DNA from: UBA668 sp049424465
GTDB taxonomy: Bacteria; Actinomycetota; Acidimicrobiia; Acidimicrobiales; Ilumatobacteraceae
DNA length: 10,680 nt
Assembly: GCA_049424465.1 (NCBI GenBank)
Contig: JBMSSR010000088.1
Coordinates: 1 to 10,680, forward strand
Reading direction: 5' to 3'
The stretch's first letter is position 1. The number at the start of each line of letters is the position of its first letter. The notes below the pieces were generated by a model. That model saw only the letters and a program-made list of their open reading frames with translations. It had not been told where the DNA came from and made no database searches. The position numbers and the translations under genes were made by a program. Shown here one piece after another: positions 1 through 6,287 of the stretch.

Positions 1-1499
1 GCCGGCGGTAGCGGTCGCCGGGGTCTCGGGTTGGCCATCAGGTAGTCGAGGACGGTCTTGGCGATCGGTCCTGCGAGGCGCCCACCGGTACCGGCACTGA
101 TCTCGTCGGGGGGGCCCTTCAGCACCACGGCGACCGCGTACCGGGGCGCAGAGGCGGGGGCGAAGCCGATGATCCACGCATGTGACCGCTCGGGCTCGCC
201 CGCGCCGTTCAGCTGTGCGGTGCCAGTCTTGGCAGCGGCCTGCACGCCGTTGGCCAACTGCATCGGGGTACCAGTGCCGTTGTTGACGACGCCGACCATC
301 AACTGGTTGAGCACGCTGGCAGTGAAGAGACTGATCGGGGTGCGCCACAGCGACGGCTGCGCGCGGCTGAGCACGCGGCCAGAGTGATCGGTCGTACTGG
401 CCACCACGTACGGCGTCATCATCTTCCCGCCGTTCGCGACCGTGGCAGCGACCATGCACATGTGCAGCGGCGTCATCGCGTCGTTCGCCTGGCCGAACCC
501 GGCGATCGCGAGCAGCGGCAGGTTCTGCGCGAAGTCGATCGGGTCGCTGCCGGCGTTCTCGAAATTGCTCGCAGCCGGGGCGGGCAGGTCGATGGGGATG
601 CGCTCGCCCACGCCCCACGCGCGCACGCCGTCGATCATCACATCAGGGCCGAGCTGGATCGCCATCTTGGCGAACGGGATGTTGCAGCTGCGCCAGAACA
701 CCTCGGCCATCGAGCCACCGCACTCCTTGCCGCCGTAGTTCTGGATGGGATCGTTGGTCTGCGGTGGCACCCACTCGCGCTCGACCGGCCAGGTGGTCTC
801 GAGGTCGATGACACCGTGCTCGAGCGCGATCGCCGTCGTGATGACCTTGAACGACGAGCCCGGCATGTAGCGCTCTTGGTAGGCGTTGGCCAGCAACGGC
901 TTGCCGGGCATGTTGCCGTACCACTCGAGCGCCGCCTCGGCATCGTCGCTGTCGGGTGCCGCAATGCGGTTGGCGTCGTAACGCGGCGTGCTGATCATCG
1001 CGATGATGGCACCAGTCGTGGGGTCCATCACGACGACCGAGCCCTCGCGGTCGCCCAGCGCCTCGGCCGCGACGCGCTGTACATCGGCGCGGAGTGTGAG
1101 TTGTACGTTCCCCGAGTTGTCGGCACCGCCGAGCACGCCCGAAATCTTCTGCGCCGCCGTCTCGCCCATCAGCACATCGCTGAGCCGCTTCTCGAGCTGC
1201 GTGCTGCCGAAGCTGTAGGTGTAGTAGCCGGTGACATTGCTGAACAGGTCGCCGAGTGGATAGTTGCGGCGGTAGTCGACGTCGTACCCCTCGAGCGGCA
1301 CGCTCTCCGCGACGACCTCGCCGTCGGCAGTGACGATCTGGCCTCGCGGGCGGTTGAAGTCGCGGATGTCCTGCCGATTGTTGTTGGGATGCGTGTCGAG
1401 GGCCTGCTTCTCGTACACCTGTGTGCGGTTGAGCATGCCGAACACCGCGAGGTACAGCACGATGAGGCCGGCAGCGAGCGTACGCAACTGCCGGTTCAT
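1..1499 (-). CDS. pbpA: Penicillin-binding protein PbpA, class B transpeptidase (C-terminal end cut by window edge)
   Basis: Cross-links peptidoglycan as the D,D-transpeptidase partner of the SEDS polymerase encoded just upstream. My translation gives at least 499 residues with no stop before the left edge. Residues 8-23 form a single hydrophobic N-terminal anchor, so the bulk lies outside the membrane. All three penicillin-binding motifs are present in order: SSFK with catalytic Ser215 and Lys218, SCN at 271-273, and KTG at 424-426. The NYGG stretch before SCN and the AHAW-like context after KTG (SHAWIIGFAP) match actinobacterial PbpA. Cys260 and Cys272 flank the second motif. No PASTA repeat is seen, unlike PonA2 or PknB-type proteins. 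The ATG at 1499 overlaps the rodA stop by 4 bp and follows a strong GGAGG six bases upstream. Mycobacterial PbpA is about 490 aa, so only a short proline/arginine-rich tail should be missing. Family identity is secure; the symbol rests on gene order. Confidence 0.95.
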   Translation of the reverse strand, partial: MNRQLRTLAAGLIVLYLAVFGMLNRTQVYEKQALDTHPNNNRQDIRDFNRPRGQIVTADGEVVAESVPLEGYDVDYRRNYPLGDLFSNVTGYYTYSFGSTQLEKRLSDVLMGETAAQKISGVLGGADNSGNVQLTLRADVQRVAAEALGDREGSVVVMDPTTGAIIAMISTPRYDANRIAAPDSDDAEAALEWYGNMPGKPLLANAYQERYMPGSSFKVITTAIALEHGVIDLETTWPVEREWVPPQTNDPIQNYGGKECGGSMAEVFWRSCNIPFAKMAIQLGPDVMIDGVRAWGVGERIPIDLPAPAASNFENAGSDPIDFAQNLPLLAIAGFGQANDAMTPLHMCMVAATVANGGKMMTPYVVASTTDHSGRVLSRAQPSLWRTPISLFTASVLNQLMVGVVNNGTGTPMQLANGVQAAAKTGTAQLNGAGEPERSHAWIIGFAPASAPRYAVAVVLKGPPDEISAGTGGRLAGPIAKTVLDYLMANPRPRRPLPP

Positions 1500-2893
1500 G
1501 CCCGACCTCCGTCCAGCGCGCCACGTCCACCGCGCTTCTCGGTACGACGCCGCAGGAACGATTCCCACTGCTCGCCGAGGCTGAGCGAGTCAGGCACCTC
1601 GTGCGCGCGTCGAGCTGTCGAGTCGCTGACCCTGATCAGCAGTCCGAGCAGGATGTAGTTGGCGAGCAGGCTGCTGCCGCCATAGCTCATGAACGGCAGC
1701 GTGATGCCGGTGAGCGGGATGAGGCGCAGCACACCGCCCGTGATGATGAACGCCTGCATCCCGATGATCGTGGTGAGACCCGTCGCCAGCAATTTCTCGA
1801 AGTCGCGGTCGGCACGCACCGCGATGCGCAGCCCGGCACCGATCATGAGGAGGAACGCGATGAGGACTGCGGTGGCACCGATCATGCCCAGCTCCTCGCC
1901 GACGGCAGCGAAGATGTAGTCGGTGCTCGCAGCGGGGATCTTGTTGGGACTGCCCATGCCGAGGCCGGTACCCGCGGTGCCGCCGTTGGCGAACGAGAAC
2001 ATCGCCTGTGCCGGCTGGTAGCCGCGGCCCTCGTACACCGACCACGGGTCGAGCCAGATGTCGACGCGCGTGCGCACGACCTCGAACAGTTGGTGCGCGA
2101 CGACGGCCGCGCCGGCGAACAGCACGAGGCCGAGCAGCAGGAAGAACGTGCGCTCGGTGGCGATCCACATCATCACGGTGAAGAGCGTGAAGAACAGCAG
2201 CGCCGAGCCGAGGTCCTTCTCGGCCACCATCACCACGACCGCGAACCCCCACGCTGCGGTGATGGGCACGAGGTACCGCGGTTCGGGAATGGTGAGCGGG
2301 CCGACGTGGTGGGTGCTCTCGCGGATCTCGCGTCGGTTCTCGCTGAGGTAGGCGGCGAAGAACAGCGCGAGGGCGATCTTGGCCAGTTCGCCCGGCTGGA
2401 ACGTGATGGGGCCGAGACCGACCCAGATACGCGCCCCGCCGACGCTGCGACCGAGGCCCGGCACGAGCGGCACCATCAGCAGCACCGCGCCTGCGGCGAC
2501 GAAGGACCACTTGAAGCGCTGCAGGTCTGCCGAGCGCGGCACGAGGACGAGTGTCGCGACGAACGCGACCACGCCGAGGAACGTCCAGATGGTCTGTGCG
2601 GCGGCACGCTCGTCGCTGAGCCGGGCGATCATGACGTAACCGAGGCCGTTGAGCAGCGCTGCCAGCGGCAGCAGGGTGCTGTCGGCGCCACGCGCGAACA
2701 CGCGCACGGCGACATGCGCGGCGAGCAGCAGCACGAGCAGCGCGATCAGGAACGGCACGATCGTCGCCGGCATCGTCGAGTTCTTGCCCAGCGCAGCAAG
2801 GACGTACGCAGCAGCGGTGATGAGCGCCGCCATCACGACGAGCCACAGTTCGGTGCGACGACGCAGGGCCGAGAGCGGCGACGACTGGCTCAA
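1496..2893 (-). CDS. rodA: SEDS-family peptidoglycan glycosyltransferase RodA/FtsW
   Basis: Polymerises lipid II into glycan strands in the cytoplasmic membrane, working with the class B PBP encoded next. The 465-residue protein is a multi-pass membrane protein with many hydrophobic segments (for example 13-35, 43-66, 102-119, 132-146). Family hallmarks are RIWVGLGPITFQPGELAK (155-172), EKDLGSALLFF (225-235), the extracytoplasmic loop IWLDPW with Asp282 at the position usually equated with the essential RodA/FtsW aspartate, GYQPAQAMFSFANGG (291-305), TDYIFAAVGEELG (324-336) and LPFMSYGGSSLLANY (399-413). Length matches mycobacterial RodA. The start is TTG at 2893: no ATG or GTG exists between the pstP stop and this codon, the next ATG would remove half of the first membrane segment, and AGGCGAGGA lies six bases upstream. 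Its stop overlaps the pbpA ATG. FtsW is the alternative name; the PstP/PbpA neighbourhood favours RodA. Confidence 0.95.
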   Translation of the reverse strand: MSQSSPLSALRRRTELWLVVMAALITAAAYVLAALGKNSTMPATIVPFLIALLVLLLAAHVAVRVFARGADSTLLPLAALLNGLGYVMIARLSDERAAAQTIWTFLGVVAFVATLVLVPRSADLQRFKWSFVAAGAVLLMVPLVPGLGRSVGGARIWVGLGPITFQPGELAKIALALFFAAYLSENRREIRESTHHVGPLTIPEPRYLVPITAAWGFAVVVMVAEKDLGSALLFFTLFTVMMWIATERTFFLLLGLVLFAGAAVVAHQLFEVVRTRVDIWLDPWSVYEGRGYQPAQAMFSFANGGTAGTGLGMGSPNKIPAASTDYIFAAVGEELGMIGATAVLIAFLLMIGAGLRIAVRADRDFEKLLATGLTTIIGMQAFIITGGVLRLIPLTGITLPFMSYGGSSLLANYILLGLLIRVSDSTARRAHEVPDSLSLGEQWESFLRRRTEKRGGRGALDGGRA

Positions 2894-2899
2894 CGCGCG

Positions 2900-2908
2900 T
2901 CCTCGCCT
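2900..2908 (-). promoter_or_regulatory. Ribosome binding site deciding the TTG start of rodA
   Basis: Read on the minus strand this is AGGCGAGGA, six bases before TTG at 2893-2891. It is the only good Shine-Dalgarno match near the rodA start and supports the TTG codon over downstream ATG/GTG codons. It lies in the 36-bp gap after the pstP stop, so rodA has its own initiation signal and need not depend on stop/start coupling like its neighbours. Confidence 0.7.
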
Positions 2909-2929
2909 GCCACTGGGGCCACCACCGGT

Positions 2930-4033
2930 TCAGCCGCCCGACGTGGGCGTCACGGCGTTCGCGTCGGTGGTGCCCGGCTCGACGACCGTGGTCGAGGCGA
3001 TCGTCGAGCTGACCGTCGAGGTGGAGTCGACCGGCTGCTCGCCACCGTTGCCGGCCACGAGGAACGCCACGACCAGTGCGACGAGAACGGCAGCCGCGGC
3101 GATGAGCGTGGCGATCATGCGGCGCCGGCTGGTGCGACGCGTGCCCCAGCGCGCCGCCTCGGCACCGTCGTCGGACTGCACCGTGATCTGCGGGTTGCCG
3201 ATCACCGTCGGCGTCGAGCGCTCGTCGGCGTCGATCATGCGGGGCTGGTCGGACTGCCACGTCGGCGCCAGCTGGACGGGGGCCTCGGCGGCACCCTCGA
3301 GCACGTCGATGACCACCACTGTCGTGTTGTCGTGACCACCGTTGATGTTGGCAGCCGCCACGAGCGCGTCCGCTGCGGCATGCGGATCCCCCTCGGCGCC
3401 GAGCACCTCGGCGATCGCCGGGTCGTCGACCTCGTCGACGAGGCCGTCGCTGCACAGCAGGTACCGGTCGCCCGTCACCAGCGGGTGCACCCACGTGTCG
3501 ACCTTCACGGTGGGCTCGATGCCGAGGGCACGCGTGACGATGTTGCGCCGCGGGTGCGTGCGCGCCTCGCTCTCGGTGATGTGCCCGGTGCTCACCAGTT
3601 CCTGGACATAGCTGTGGTCGATCGAGAGCCGCTCGAGCACGCCGTCGCGGAACAGGTAGGCGCGACTGTCGCCGACGTTCGCGAGGACCAGCCGGCTGAC
3701 GACTGCCTCGTCGGTGAGCGCCGCGATGGCGACCACCGTGGTGCCCATGCCGCGCTGGTCGGAGTGGCTGTGCGCGGCCTGGAAGATCGCTGCGTTGGCC
3801 TCGACGACGGCCGCGACCATCAGGTCGACACTCGCCGCGCCGTCGCGCAGTCGGTCGCGAAGTGTCGCTGCCGCGATCTCGCTGGCGACCTCGCCAGCCG
3901 CATGGCCACCCATCCCGTCAGCGACCGCGAACACCATCGGCTGCAGGACGAAGTTGTCCTCGTTGGCCTCGCGCACCAGACCGGTGTCGGTGGCTGCAGC
4001 GAAGGCGAGGCGCGGCGCCGGGGGCACGGTCAT
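2930..4033 (-). CDS. pstP: PP2C-family Ser/Thr protein phosphatase with one membrane span (PstP type)
   Basis: Metal-dependent phosphatase that reverses PknA/PknB-type phosphorylation of cell-wall and division proteins. The catalytic domain covers about residues 8-245, with the PP2C signatures REANEDN (21-27), VADGMGG (37-43, metal ligand Asp39), GTTVV (97-101), VGDSRAYL (120-127), LLCSDGL (192-198, Asp196) and GGHDNTT (232-238, Asp235). A linker of about 60 residues ends in a basic RRTSRRR patch, followed by a membrane helix at 307-328 and a tail of about 39 residues rich in Ser/Thr. Mycobacterial PstP is about 514 aa with a far larger outer domain, so this one is short at the C-terminus. 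The ATG at 4033 gives 367 aa and overlaps the fhaB stop by 4 bp, with GAGG seven bases upstream. The open frame extends upstream to 4177 but that part lies inside fhaB and shows no PP2C sequence. Confidence 0.94.
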   Translation of the reverse strand: MTVPPAPRLAFAAATDTGLVREANEDNFVLQPMVFAVADGMGGHAAGEVASEIAAATLRDRLRDGAASVDLMVAAVVEANAAIFQAAHSHSDQRGMGTTVVAIAALTDEAVVSRLVLANVGDSRAYLFRDGVLERLSIDHSYVQELVSTGHITESEARTHPRRNIVTRALGIEPTVKVDTWVHPLVTGDRYLLCSDGLVDEVDDPAIAEVLGAEGDPHAAADALVAAANINGGHDNTTVVVIDVLEGAAEAPVQLAPTWQSDQPRMIDADERSTPTVIGNPQITVQSDDGAEAARWGTRRTSRRRMIATLIAAAAVLVALVVAFLVAGNGGEQPVDSTSTVSSTIASTTVVEPGTTDANAVTPTSGG

Positions 4034-4530
4034 CGCGAGGCCTCGAACAGGGTGTCGCCCACACGCACGCGGTCGCCGACGTGCAGCAGCATCGCGGCGT
4101 GCAGTTTCTGGCCGTTGACAGTGGTGCCGTTGGTGCTGCCGAGGTCTTCGACCCACACGTCGCCCGCCTCGACCCACACTCGCGTGTGCATCGACGAGGC
4201 GAAGGTGTCGTCGGGCAGTTGGATGCTCGCCGTGGTCGAGCGACCGATGATGACGTCACCCGCGATCGGGTAGGCCGAGCCCTTGCGGACACGCGGCTCG
4301 AGCACCACGAGGCGGGTGGGGATGGTGCGTGCGCGACCACCACGGTTGCCGCCGCCCCGTGACGCGGGGCGCTCGGGCTGCTCGCCGGGCTGCACACCGC
4401 GCCGGTGTGGCTCGGCACCCACGCGGGGCCCCTTCACCTCGCTCCACACGGCCCACATGACGCGGCCGAAGAAGGCATAGAGGAGAGCCAGCAGCGCATA
4501 GTTGAGGACTGCCAGCTGGGCTTCGCTCAC
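4030..4530 (-). CDS. fhaB: Membrane-anchored FHA-domain protein FhaB (FipA-like)
   Basis: Phosphothreonine-binding adaptor in the kinase/phosphatase circuit; in mycobacteria the equivalent protein links phosphorylation to the division machinery. With GTG at 4530 as start the protein is 166 aa. Residues 6-29 (LAVLNYALLALLYAFFGRVMW) form an N-terminal membrane helix. A basic, Gly/Pro/Arg-rich linker (31-69) follows, then an FHA domain at about 72-164 with GRS (96-98), SSMH (112-115), VEDLGSTNGTTVNG (127-140) and VGDRVRVG (151-158). Arg97, His115 and Asn134 fit the phosphopeptide-binding and fold positions. The GTG overlaps the fhaA TGA (GTGA) and has GAGG just upstream. An upstream in-frame start would reach back into fhaA and add arginine-rich out-of-frame sequence, so I rejected it. 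The FHA call is certain; the division role is by family and position. Confidence 0.93.
   Translation of the reverse strand: MSEAQLAVLNYALLALLYAFFGRVMWAVWSEVKGPRVGAEPHRRGVQPGEQPERPASRGGGNRGGRARTIPTRLVVLEPRVRKGSAYPIAGDVIIGRSTTASIQLPDDTFASSMHTRVWVEAGDVWVEDLGSTNGTTVNGQKLHAAMLLHVGDRVRVGDTLFEASR
4123..4140. repeat. 18-bp direct repeat, copy 1 (in fhaB FHA motif)
   Basis: GGTGCCGTTGGTGCTGCC occurs here and again at 4623-4640, exactly 500 bp away. On the coding strand both copies encode GSTNGT with identical codons in the FHA domains of fhaB and fhaA. It reflects the shared FHA motif rather than a mobile repeat. Confidence 0.75.
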
Positions 4531-5189
4531 GACGCCTCGAACCGCAGGTGCGTGGTGCCCACGCTGATGATGTCGGCGTCGGTGAGCACGCGCTCGCCGT
4601 CGATGCGCACGCCGTTCACGCGGGTGCCGTTGGTGCTGCCCAGGTCGGCGACGACGAACGTGCTGCCGACCGACTTGATCTCGCAATGGCGCCGGCTGGC
4701 GTTGGCGTCGTCGATGGGCACGGTGCAGTCGGGCATGCGGCCGACCGTGACTGGACGCTGGCCCACAGGAATGCGGTCACCGTTCGGCAGGACCACCGAG
4801 CCGGCGGCAACGCTGCCCTTGCCCTCCTTCATGCGGCTGGTGAGCATCACCCGACCGGGCCGGAGGTCGTCGTCGATGGAGAGGCTGACGCTGACCGGGC
4901 CGAGGAAGTGGAACCCCTCCGACTTCGCGTACTCGCGCGCGGTCTCGCACAGCTCGTCCAGCAGCTGGTCCTCGATGTCGCGCAGGGCACTGAGGTCGGT
5001 GGTGCAGAGCAGGAACGAGAACGTGTTGGGCACGACGCGTCGGCCGCGGGCGTCGACACTGCGGTGCTCGTCGATCTCGCGCAGCAGGCGGCGGCCGAGG
5101 TCGACCGGGCGGATGCGGGGGCGCGAGCCGCGCGAGAAGACACCCGACACGAGGCGTTCGACACTGTTCTCGAAGGATTCCAGGCCCAT
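4527..5189 (-). CDS. fhaA: FhaA: DUF3662 domain plus C-terminal FHA domain
   Basis: Cytoplasmic phosphothreonine-binding adaptor; in mycobacteria FhaA is tied to the control of peptidoglycan-precursor flipping through the MviN/FhaA complex. The 220-residue protein has an N-terminal DUF3662-type domain (about 1-118: LESFENSVERLVSGVFSR, then PNTFSFLLCTTDLSAL, ending in VSVSLSIDDDLRPGRV) and a C-terminal FHA domain (about 125-220) with VGRMPDC (149-155), SRRHCEI (165-171), ADLGSTNGTRVNG (181-193) and a VGTTHLRFE end. Mycobacterial FhaA is about 527 aa because of a long disordered Gly/Tyr/Pro linker; here the domains are joined by roughly ten residues. The ATG at 5189 has no Shine-Dalgarno, but TAGCCT lies 10-15 bases upstream, suggesting a near-leaderless transcript. 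It would be the first gene of the growth cluster unless DUF1345 is co-transcribed. Confidence 0.93.
   Translation of the reverse strand: MGLESFENSVERLVSGVFSRGSRPRIRPVDLGRRLLREIDEHRSVDARGRRVVPNTFSFLLCTTDLSALRDIEDQLLDELCETAREYAKSEGFHFLGPVSVSLSIDDDLRPGRVMLTSRMKEGKGSVAAGSVVLPNGDRIPVGQRPVTVGRMPDCTVPIDDANASRRHCEIKSVGSTFVVADLGSTNGTRVNGVRIDGERVLTDADIISVGTTHLRFEAS
4623..4640. repeat. 18-bp direct repeat, copy 2 (in fhaA FHA motif)
   Basis: Identical to 4123-4140. It encodes the GSTNGT segment of the fhaA FHA domain in the same codon phase as the fhaB copy, so recombination between the two would keep the reading frame. Confidence 0.75.
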
Positions 5190-5199
5190 GTAGTCGGCA

Positions 5200-5205
5200 A
5201 GGCTA
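5200..5205 (-). promoter_or_regulatory. Possible -10 element for the fhaA-pbpA operon
   Basis: On the minus strand TAGCCT sits so that transcription would start about 4-5 bases before the fhaA ATG at 5189. The absence of any Shine-Dalgarno for fhaA fits a near-leaderless mRNA. The same hexamer, extended to TAGCCTT, lies at the expected place upstream of the tRNA-Leu. I see no good -35 box. Confidence 0.4.
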
Positions 5206-5297
5206 GTGGCCCACCGCAGTGGCAGGCGGGCGGGCGGAGGCCCCGGCAGCGCGCGTGGCGGTGCCGCAGGGCCGCACGGGTCGCCCCGCGCGCCCGG

Positions 5298-5948
5298 TCA
5301 GCCGACGAGGCTGGCGATGACGTTGACCATCACGGCGAGGATGACGGTGCCGAACACGTATGCGAGCACGGCATGGCGCAACACCGTGCGGCGGACACCG
5401 CGACTGATGGCGGCGGCATCGGAGGTCTGGAAGGTCATGCCGACGGTGATCGCGAAGTAGGCGAAGTCCTGGTAGTCGGGTGCCTCGTCACCGAAGTCGA
5501 TCCCGCCCTCGGGGGACGAGTAGTACTCGTGCGCGTATCGCAGCGTGAACACGGTCTGCACCACCGCCCACGACAGGAAGACGGACACGAGGCAGGTCGC
5601 GAGCAACTCGCGCTGGTCAGTCTGCGACAGCCCTGCGTCCCGCAGCAGCGCGATGCCGGCGCCCAACAGGCTGGCCGTACTGGCCGCCAGCAGGAACACC
5701 CAGATCGCGAAGCGGTTGTTGTCCTCGCGGGTCGCCCGCTGGCGCGTCGCCGCGGCGTCGTAGCGGCCCACCACGAGCCACACCCACAGCAGCAGCGCCA
5801 GCGCCGAGATGTCCCAGCCGAGCAGGATCGCGACCGCCACGGGGAGCGACTGCGCGGCGATCAGCCCACCGAGGGCGCCCAGCACGGCGACGCCGAGGAG
5901 TCGTTCGGCCGAGTAGGCGTGCTTGATGCGGTGCAACGCTCGGCTCAT
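5298..5948 (-). CDS. DUF1345 family integral membrane protein
   Basis: A 216-residue membrane protein of unknown function. Hydrophobic segments fall at about 17-33, 35-61, 80-103, 116-136, 161-175 and 189-213. The family hallmark is the DFAYFAITVGMTFQTSD stretch (161-177), near-identical in form to the conserved DUF1345 core; the ALRYAHEYY-like segment before it (LRYAHEYY, 136-143) is also typical. No catalytic residues are known to me for this family, so I give no function. The ATG at 5948 is supported by AGAGGAG eight bases upstream, an excellent ribosome site. The open frame runs on upstream as far as 6974, but that stretch crosses the tRNA and the TetR gene and is non-coding on this strand. 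The fhaA start is 108 bp downstream on the same strand; co-transcription is possible but not shown. Confidence 0.88.
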   Translation of the reverse strand: MSRALHRIKHAYSAERLLGVAVLGALGGLIAAQSLPVAVAILLGWDISALALLLWVWLVVGRYDAAATRQRATREDNNRFAIWVFLLAASTASLLGAGIALLRDAGLSQTDQRELLATCLVSVFLSWAVVQTVFTLRYAHEYYSSPEGGIDFGDEAPDYQDFAYFAITVGMTFQTSDAAAISRGVRRTVLRHAVLAYVFGTVILAVMVNVIASLVG

Positions 5949-5986
5949 GGACTCAACTCCTCTGCCGGCACGGGGTGAACGGGGAC

Positions 5987-6001
5987 TCGGCCGGTGGCCG
6001 A
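5987..6001. repeat. Perfect inverted repeat in the divergent DUF1345/tRNA-Leu region
   Basis: TCGGCC and GGCCGA flank the triplet GGT, giving a 6-bp stem with a 3-base loop about 38 bp upstream of the DUF1345 start. It could be an operator or a hairpin in the DUF1345 leader. In such GC-rich DNA chance is also plausible. Confidence 0.4.
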
Positions 6002-6057
6002 CGCTCGTCTTCCTAGCAGCCGCAGGGCGGAGGCCGGCGCGAGCCGAGTCCGGACGG

Positions 6058-6085
6058 TTGCGCACGCTCGGTGGATTGGTAGCCT
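6058..6085 (+). promoter_or_regulatory. Promoter of tRNA-Leu
   Basis: TTGCGC (6058-6063) and TAGCCT (6080-6085) are separated by 16 bases. The start of transcription would fall near 6092, about seven bases before the mature tRNA 5' end. The spacing and match are reasonable for a sigma-70-type housekeeping promoter in Actinobacteria. Confidence 0.55.
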
Positions 6086-6098
6086 TCGTCTTCCACTC

Positions 6099-6184
6099 GG
6101 GCGAGTGGCGGAATGGCAGACGCGCTGGCTTCAGGTGCCAGTATTCGAAAGGATGTGGGGGTTCAAGTCCCCCCTCGCCCACCA
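6099..6184 (+). tRNA. tRNA-Leu (anticodon CAG)
   Basis: An 86-base class II tRNA. The acceptor stem GGGCGAG (6099-6105) pairs with CTCGCCC, followed by discriminator A and an encoded CCA at 6182-6184. The anticodon stem CTGGC/GCCAG encloses the loop TTCAGGT, giving anticodon CAG, which reads the leucine codon CUG, a very frequent codon in this GC-rich genome. The T stem GGGGG/CCCCC encloses TTCAAGT. The long variable arm (TATTCGAAAGGATGT) fits leucine. From memory, a tRNA-Leu lies next to fhaA in Mycobacterium tuberculosis as well, which would make this neighbourhood conserved. Confidence 0.97.
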
Positions 6185-6211
6185 AGGACCCCAGCTCGGC
6201 TGGGGTTCTTT
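6185..6211 (+). terminator. Factor-independent terminator after tRNA-Leu
   Basis: The perfect 8-bp stem ACCCCAGC / GCTGGGGT (6188-6195 and 6199-6206) with loop TCG is followed by TTCTTT. Flanking AAGG and TCTT can extend the stem with one G-U pair. It begins directly after the encoded CCA, so it should end the tRNA transcript and separate it from the TetR gene. Confidence 0.85.
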
Positions 6212-6272
6212 CGCGTCTGGCCCTCGTCGCGCGTCGGCACCGCCCGCCTGATGATGACCGCGCGCTGTTACT

Positions 6273-6278
6273 TATGAT
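6273..6278 (+). promoter_or_regulatory. -10 element of the TetR-family gene (near-leaderless)
   Basis: TATGAT matches five of six consensus bases. Transcription would start at about 6285, three bases before the ATG at 6288, so the mRNA would be leaderless or nearly so; no Shine-Dalgarno is present. The -35 region is weak (CTGATG at 6249-6254). Confidence 0.5.
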
Positions 6279-6287
6279 GATCCACTG

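Noticed and set aside
384..1658. 424-codon plus-strand ORF opposite pbpA
   Set aside because: Same antisense artefact; the minus strand carries all three penicillin-binding motifs.
1601..4273. 890-codon plus-strand ORF opposite rodA, pstP and fhaB
   Set aside because: Its translation is low-complexity His/Arg/Glu/Asp-rich sequence with no domain, as expected for the antisense frame of GC-rich codons. The opposite strand encodes three well-recognised proteins.
5215..5297. GC-rich hairpin between DUF1345 and fhaA as a terminator
   Set aside because: Only imperfect GGCCC/GGGCC pairing and no T-run; I could not support a terminator.
4548..5978. 476-codon plus-strand ORF opposite fhaA and DUF1345
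   Set aside because: Biased antisense translation without any recognisable motif; it also spans an intergenic region.
6099..6184. tRNA-Leu as an attachment site of an integrated element
   Set aside because: No integrase gene and no repeated copy of the tRNA 3' end are seen, and a normal terminator follows directly.
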